From: Bacteroides sp. UBA7333
GTDB lineage: Bacteria; Bacteroidota; Bacteroidia; Bacteroidales; Bacteroidaceae
Length of the DNA: 64,000 nt
Direction of reading: 5' to 3'
Assembly: GCA_002471195.1 (NCBI GenBank)
Contig: DKPN01000003.1
Span: forward strand, 1-64,000
Shown here: one piece after another, positions 60,955 through 64,000 of the stretch
Position numbering within the stretch: the stretch's first letter is position 1
Layout: each line of letters opens with the position of its first letter
Made by a program: the position numbers and the translations under genes
The notes under the pieces: generated by a model
The model's input: only the letters and a program-made list of their open reading frames with translations
Databases searched by the model: none
What the model was told of the DNA's origin: nothing

Positions 60955-62418
60955 GAAATACTCTTGAGTAACTACAGTTTGCTTTTTATCTTTTTTATTC
61001 TTTCCCCATACTACATTGAACCCTACACTCACATTGGCATTGGCATTGCCTACGGGCACAAATTGTGGGGTTACTTTTGTTATCATGTGGTCGGTACCGA
61101 TAAAGAAGTTAAAGCCATTGGGATGAAAGTTTAAAACCCATCCTAATGATGAACCGAAGTTGTTGATGGCATAGTTTACACTTGCCTCAAACCAACTGAT
61201 GGGGGCTACATTGGCCGATACACGAGCTTCGGTCCATGTAAATGGTTTGTTGAAGTGTGTGGTTGATAGTAAACCGAATTTCAGTTTTTTGTACATAGGC
61301 AGTGTATATTCGGCACCTATATTCATCGTTGCTGCCAGTGATGTAGTGCGTCCGCCGGTAACTTCATCGTCATAAAACTTAATGAAGTCTTTTAGCTCAT
61401 CTCCAATTTTATCGAGCTGATCATTGATATCACCCGGATCCCCTTCTTCAGGATCGATTACAATAGGGTGTTCAAATCCTTCGAATGTATAGTTATGGGC
61501 CATTGATGCTCTTAATGAACTCTTCCAACGTATAAATCCTAAATCGAGTAGTGCAGCCGAAAGAGTTAATCCTTCCACAAATTCATCCATTTTGTAGGTT
61601 GCTCCCAAATCGATAGCTAAACCAAAACCTCCTACACCCGGATTTTTTACATTGAAGCCATCTAGCTCTTTTTGTCCGAACTCATTGGGAGCTTTGGTTT
61701 TGAATTGAGCTCCTTTCATTGAACCATGCAACTGTCCTTCGGCTTGTATATCCCATTTATCGCCCGACATATATATATCCATGTTCTTGATATGTGCGTC
61801 GGCATTGGCTCCCCCTACTAGGAACTTAACTTTAGCTCCTACCGAAAGATATTCGTCAATGTTTCTTGAATGTCCCAAAGCTAATTCGACATAGTTGTTA
61901 GAGCGGGCCGTGATGTCTTTTACATTATAATGAGTACCTCCCTCATCGGTCATACCGGTTTTCATGAAGTCGAACAAGCTATAAGGTAGGTTGATAGAGG
62001 TATGCGAACGCACACCAATATCGAATGTGTTGAATCCGCCCCATGCTTTAAAACCAAAAGCAATGACCGGCATAGATACGTTTACATTCAAGTGATTATT
62101 GGTATGAAGCCGATTTAAAAACTCAGCACTATTTACCGAGGCATTCATAAAGGTAGTAAGGTGATAACCGTTTTGATTGTATTTATAAAGGAAATCATTC
62201 ACACCCATATTACCCTGTAATCCTACATTGAAGTTGCCCAGCACAAAGAAAGGCAGATTGATGTAATTACTCTCGGGAGTATAAGCCGGATTGAGTTGAT
62301 GACGATAGTTCATGCCATCCATAAAATAACTCGATCGGAGGCTTTGAGCAGATGTTAGAACCGAAATACTGCTCAATATAATGATAGCCAAAAGGCTTTT
62401 AATTAGACCGTTTTTCAT
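60946..62418 (-). CDS. DUF5723 family exported protein, probable outer-membrane barrel
   Basis: A 490-residue protein with a signal peptide (LLAIIILSSISVLTSAQ, cleavage near 25). The mature N-terminus, SLRSSYFMDGMNYRHQLNPAYTP (key residues), is the DUF5723 hallmark. Many alternating strands (FNVGLQGNMGVNDFLY, INVGVRSHTSINLPYS-like) suggest a PorV/FadL-type barrel of the Bacteroidota outer membrane. It lies 18 bases after a large truncated gene and ends inside the rnhB 3' end. The transported substrate is unknown. Confidence 0.78.
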   Translation of the reverse strand: MKNGLIKSLLAIIILSSISVLTSAQSLRSSYFMDGMNYRHQLNPAYTPESNYINLPFFVLGNFNVGLQGNMGVNDFLYKYNQNGYHLTTFMNASVNSAEFLNRLHTNNHLNVNVSMPVIAFGFKAWGGFNTFDIGVRSHTSINLPYSLFDFMKTGMTDEGGTHYNVKDITARSNNYVELALGHSRNIDEYLSVGAKVKFLVGGANADAHIKNMDIYMSGDKWDIQAEGQLHGSMKGAQFKTKAPNEFGQKELDGFNVKNPGVGGFGLAIDLGATYKMDEFVEGLTLSAALLDLGFIRWKSSLRASMAHNYTFEGFEHPIVIDPEEGDPGDINDQLDKIGDELKDFIKFYDDEVTGGRTTSLAATMNIGAEYTLPMYKKLKFGLLSTTHFNKPFTWTEARVSANVAPISWFEASVNYAINNFGSSLGWVLNFHPNGFNFFIGTDHMITKVTPQFVPVGNANANVSVGFNVVWGKNKKDKKQTVVTQEYFLE

Positions 62419-62436
62419 TGTTTTTCGTATTGAGTG

Positions 62437-64000
62437 TTATTCGTTCAAATCGATGGTTAAACCTCCGGGAACTTTTAATTTAACATTGGTGAGTTGGAAG
62501 GTTTGGTTTTCATTCAAAACTCCTTCAGTTACATTTTGTGAGTTGGCCGAAGCATCAAGAATCAAACCGTCCAATTGTTTAATCGCATTGGGGGTAACCT
62601 CTAAAATTTCGATCATGATGGGAGTTTTAGAACCTTCGGTAATATTGCCGAATGGTATGATTCCATTTTCTTTATCGTTAACAAAAACGGTTACTTTGAC
62701 TCCCTCTAATGGCACACGTTCGTTTTTTTCGTTGAGCTTAACAGCAATAGCGGTTAAATCGATGTTTAACGGAATTTTATTAATGGCATATCCGGTGGCA
62801 TGTATCTTTTTGATGCTATACTTTTTTATATCATTGTGCCATCCATCCATTGTGTCGGTGTAAACTATATTGAGTTGATCGCCAAACACAAACGGAACCT
62901 GTATTTTATATTCTGTTTCGAGCGTGTAGTTCTTGTTCAGCTCTACTGATACCTCATTGTCGGTAGCTTCCGAGTTTAAATCGAGTGAGATAGATTGAGG
63001 TATGCGTGTTATTAACGATGGCAGCTCAGATACTTCAATCCATTGGGTATTAACAATGTTGGGATTGATGGGCGAAAGACAAAACTGTTGATCGGCATTC
63101 CCAGTAATATTGGGTATATTGAAGTTTACAGAAACATCATCGACACTCGCTGTATAATTTGATGTAATTGTTCCATTGATAGTAGCTCCCACGGGAGTTT
63201 GGTTGTTGGCTTTGATGAAAATCATCGGATTTTTCATATCCAAACGCACTTTGTCGCTGGTCAAATAATCAGGCAAATCATTGAGTACAATGGGTTCGGC
63301 TGTTACATCTATGTTGGGTTTAACCACACCTCTTATGCCCGTTACAACAATGTTGCTAAGTGCTGGCGATGAAATAAGTTCGGCAGTAATGTTGCCGCCG
63401 CTTATGATATCGCTTTTATTGGCTGTTACCGTTCCTATTGATCTGATTTCGCCCATTAATTGTAGCATCAGTGATCCATCGGGCTGAGGTGTTAAATTGG
63501 AAGGGTCTATATTGATAGCATCAATATTGAAATTGATGGTATAGTTGCCTTGGTTATTAATCTCTATGTTTCTAATGGGATATACACCTTTGGTAAGGGA
63601 AGGAGAAACTAAAAAAGATGGGAATACGATGTCGACTTCTTGTAGATTTATTTTTTTAAGAATATTGCTTTTGAATGACATTGTAAGACTGCCATCGATA
63701 CTAACGTCTATCAGAGAAAGTGACTTGATATCTTGGGGAAGGGTAGTGGTTAGCTCGAATGTTGTTTTCGAATCTTCGGGTAGCTGAGCAGAATAGGTAT
63801 TGTTAGCTCTTGTATTAGGGTGAAAGACTAACGATTCTTTTAAAGGTGCGATATGTGGATTGTCAATTGTAAAACCATCGACCCATATATTGGTGGAACT
63901 TGGAGCATCTTCGCGCCATAAGTAGTAGTCGCCTGTTTCGGGATCAATTCGGATCAACTCTCCCTCTTCTACTTTTAATATCTTACTCAGTTTGATCTCT
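62437..64000 (-). CDS. Large beta-rich exported protein, 5' end cut by the window
   Basis: The frame is open beyond the right edge; the leftmost Met-like codon seen (a TTG at 63957) is internal, and the reading continues as EIKLSKILKVEEGE upstream. At least 520 residues are present. The visible part is a series of beta-sandwich-like segments with repeated phrases such as LSLISDIS-type and PNITG; motifs VSVNFNIPNIT and VELNKNYTLETEYKIQVPF suggest two or more Ig-like domains. I do not recognise a named family. It is 18 bases upstream of the DUF5723 barrel gene, so the two probably form a lipoprotein/barrel pair (inference). Confidence 0.6.
   Translation of the reverse strand, partial: EIKLSKILKVEEGELIRIDPETGDYYLWREDAPSSTNIWVDGFTIDNPHIAPLKESLVFHPNTRANNTYSAQLPEDSKTTFELTTTLPQDIKSLSLIDVSIDGSLTMSFKSNILKKINLQEVDIVFPSFLVSPSLTKGVYPIRNIEINNQGNYTINFNIDAINIDPSNLTPQPDGSLMLQLMGEIRSIGTVTANKSDIISGGNITAELISSPALSNIVVTGIRGVVKPNIDVTAEPIVLNDLPDYLTSDKVRLDMKNPMIFIKANNQTPVGATINGTITSNYTASVDDVSVNFNIPNITGNADQQFCLSPINPNIVNTQWIEVSELPSLITRIPQSISLDLNSEATDNEVSVELNKNYTLETEYKIQVPFVFGDQLNIVYTDTMDGWHNDIKKYSIKKIHATGYAINKIPLNIDLTAIAVKLNEKNERVPLEGVKVTVFVNDKENGIIPFGNITEGSKTPIMIEILEVTPNAIKQLDGLILDASANSQNVTEGVLNENQTFQLTNVKLKVPGGLTIDLNE

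Overview
The window comes from a low-GC member of the Bacteroidota, most likely order Bacteroidales. The evidence is the gene order rimP-nusA-infB-cvpA-sufBCDS, families largely restricted to this phylum (DUF4254, DUF4252, DUF2807, DUF5723, BACON-like and WG-repeat lipoproteins, a type IX secretion C-terminal signal), A-rich leaders with few Shine-Dalgarno sites, and several TAnnTTTG -7 promoter elements. The type IX signal argues against Bacteroides proper; the genus cannot be fixed from the sequence. No rRNA, tRNA, insertion sequence, prophage or CRISPR array was seen.

Layout. 1-2.6 kb: 3'-truncated pdxB and a GH29-type fucosidase lipoprotein. 2.9-17.5 kb: a surface-glycan/lipid A region with DUF4254, a GT9 heptosyltransferase-like enzyme, an LpxL-type acyltransferase, a GT-D plus GT2 fusion, five GT4 enzymes (two of them tandem paralogs), an LtaS/EptA-like phosphotransferase and an MsbA-like exporter. 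17.5-27.2 kb: an orphan exported protein, a small membrane protein, viroplasmin-RNase HI, aroK, speA, argB, an ECF sigma/DUF4252 operon, a DUF2807 protein and a YgjP-type metallopeptidase. 27.2-31.2 kb: a probable heavy-metal (copper-like) locus with a His/Cys-rich exported protein, a TonB-dependent receptor and an HMA-domain protein. 31.4-42.1 kb: rimP-nusA-infB, cvpA and the SUF iron-sulfur assembly operon. 42.2-49.8 kb: a minus-strand run of small membrane proteins, lipoproteins, a DUF5683-like protein, a BACON-repeat lipoprotein, a transglutaminase-like protein, a long divergent sigma factor and a zinc-type anti-sigma candidate. 49.9-56.4 kb: a 1756-residue type IX secretion cargo and a WG-repeat lipoprotein. 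57-64 kb: a membrane pyrophosphatase, an exported EEP-family enzyme, RNase HII and an outer-membrane DUF5723 protein with a large truncated partner.

Three things are least explained by ordinary annotation. First, two intergenic arrays, at 30.7 kb and 56.7 kb, each hold four copies of a 12-bp near-palindrome (ACAY-CCCC-ATGT or its reverse complement) at an exact 23-bp period. Second, the whole leader of the metal-locus TonB receptor can fold into one long hairpin whose 3' arm ends five bases before the start codon. Third, the 42.2-48.4 kb operon couples an unusually long sigma-like protein and an Hx3Cx2C anti-sigma candidate to cell-envelope proteins.
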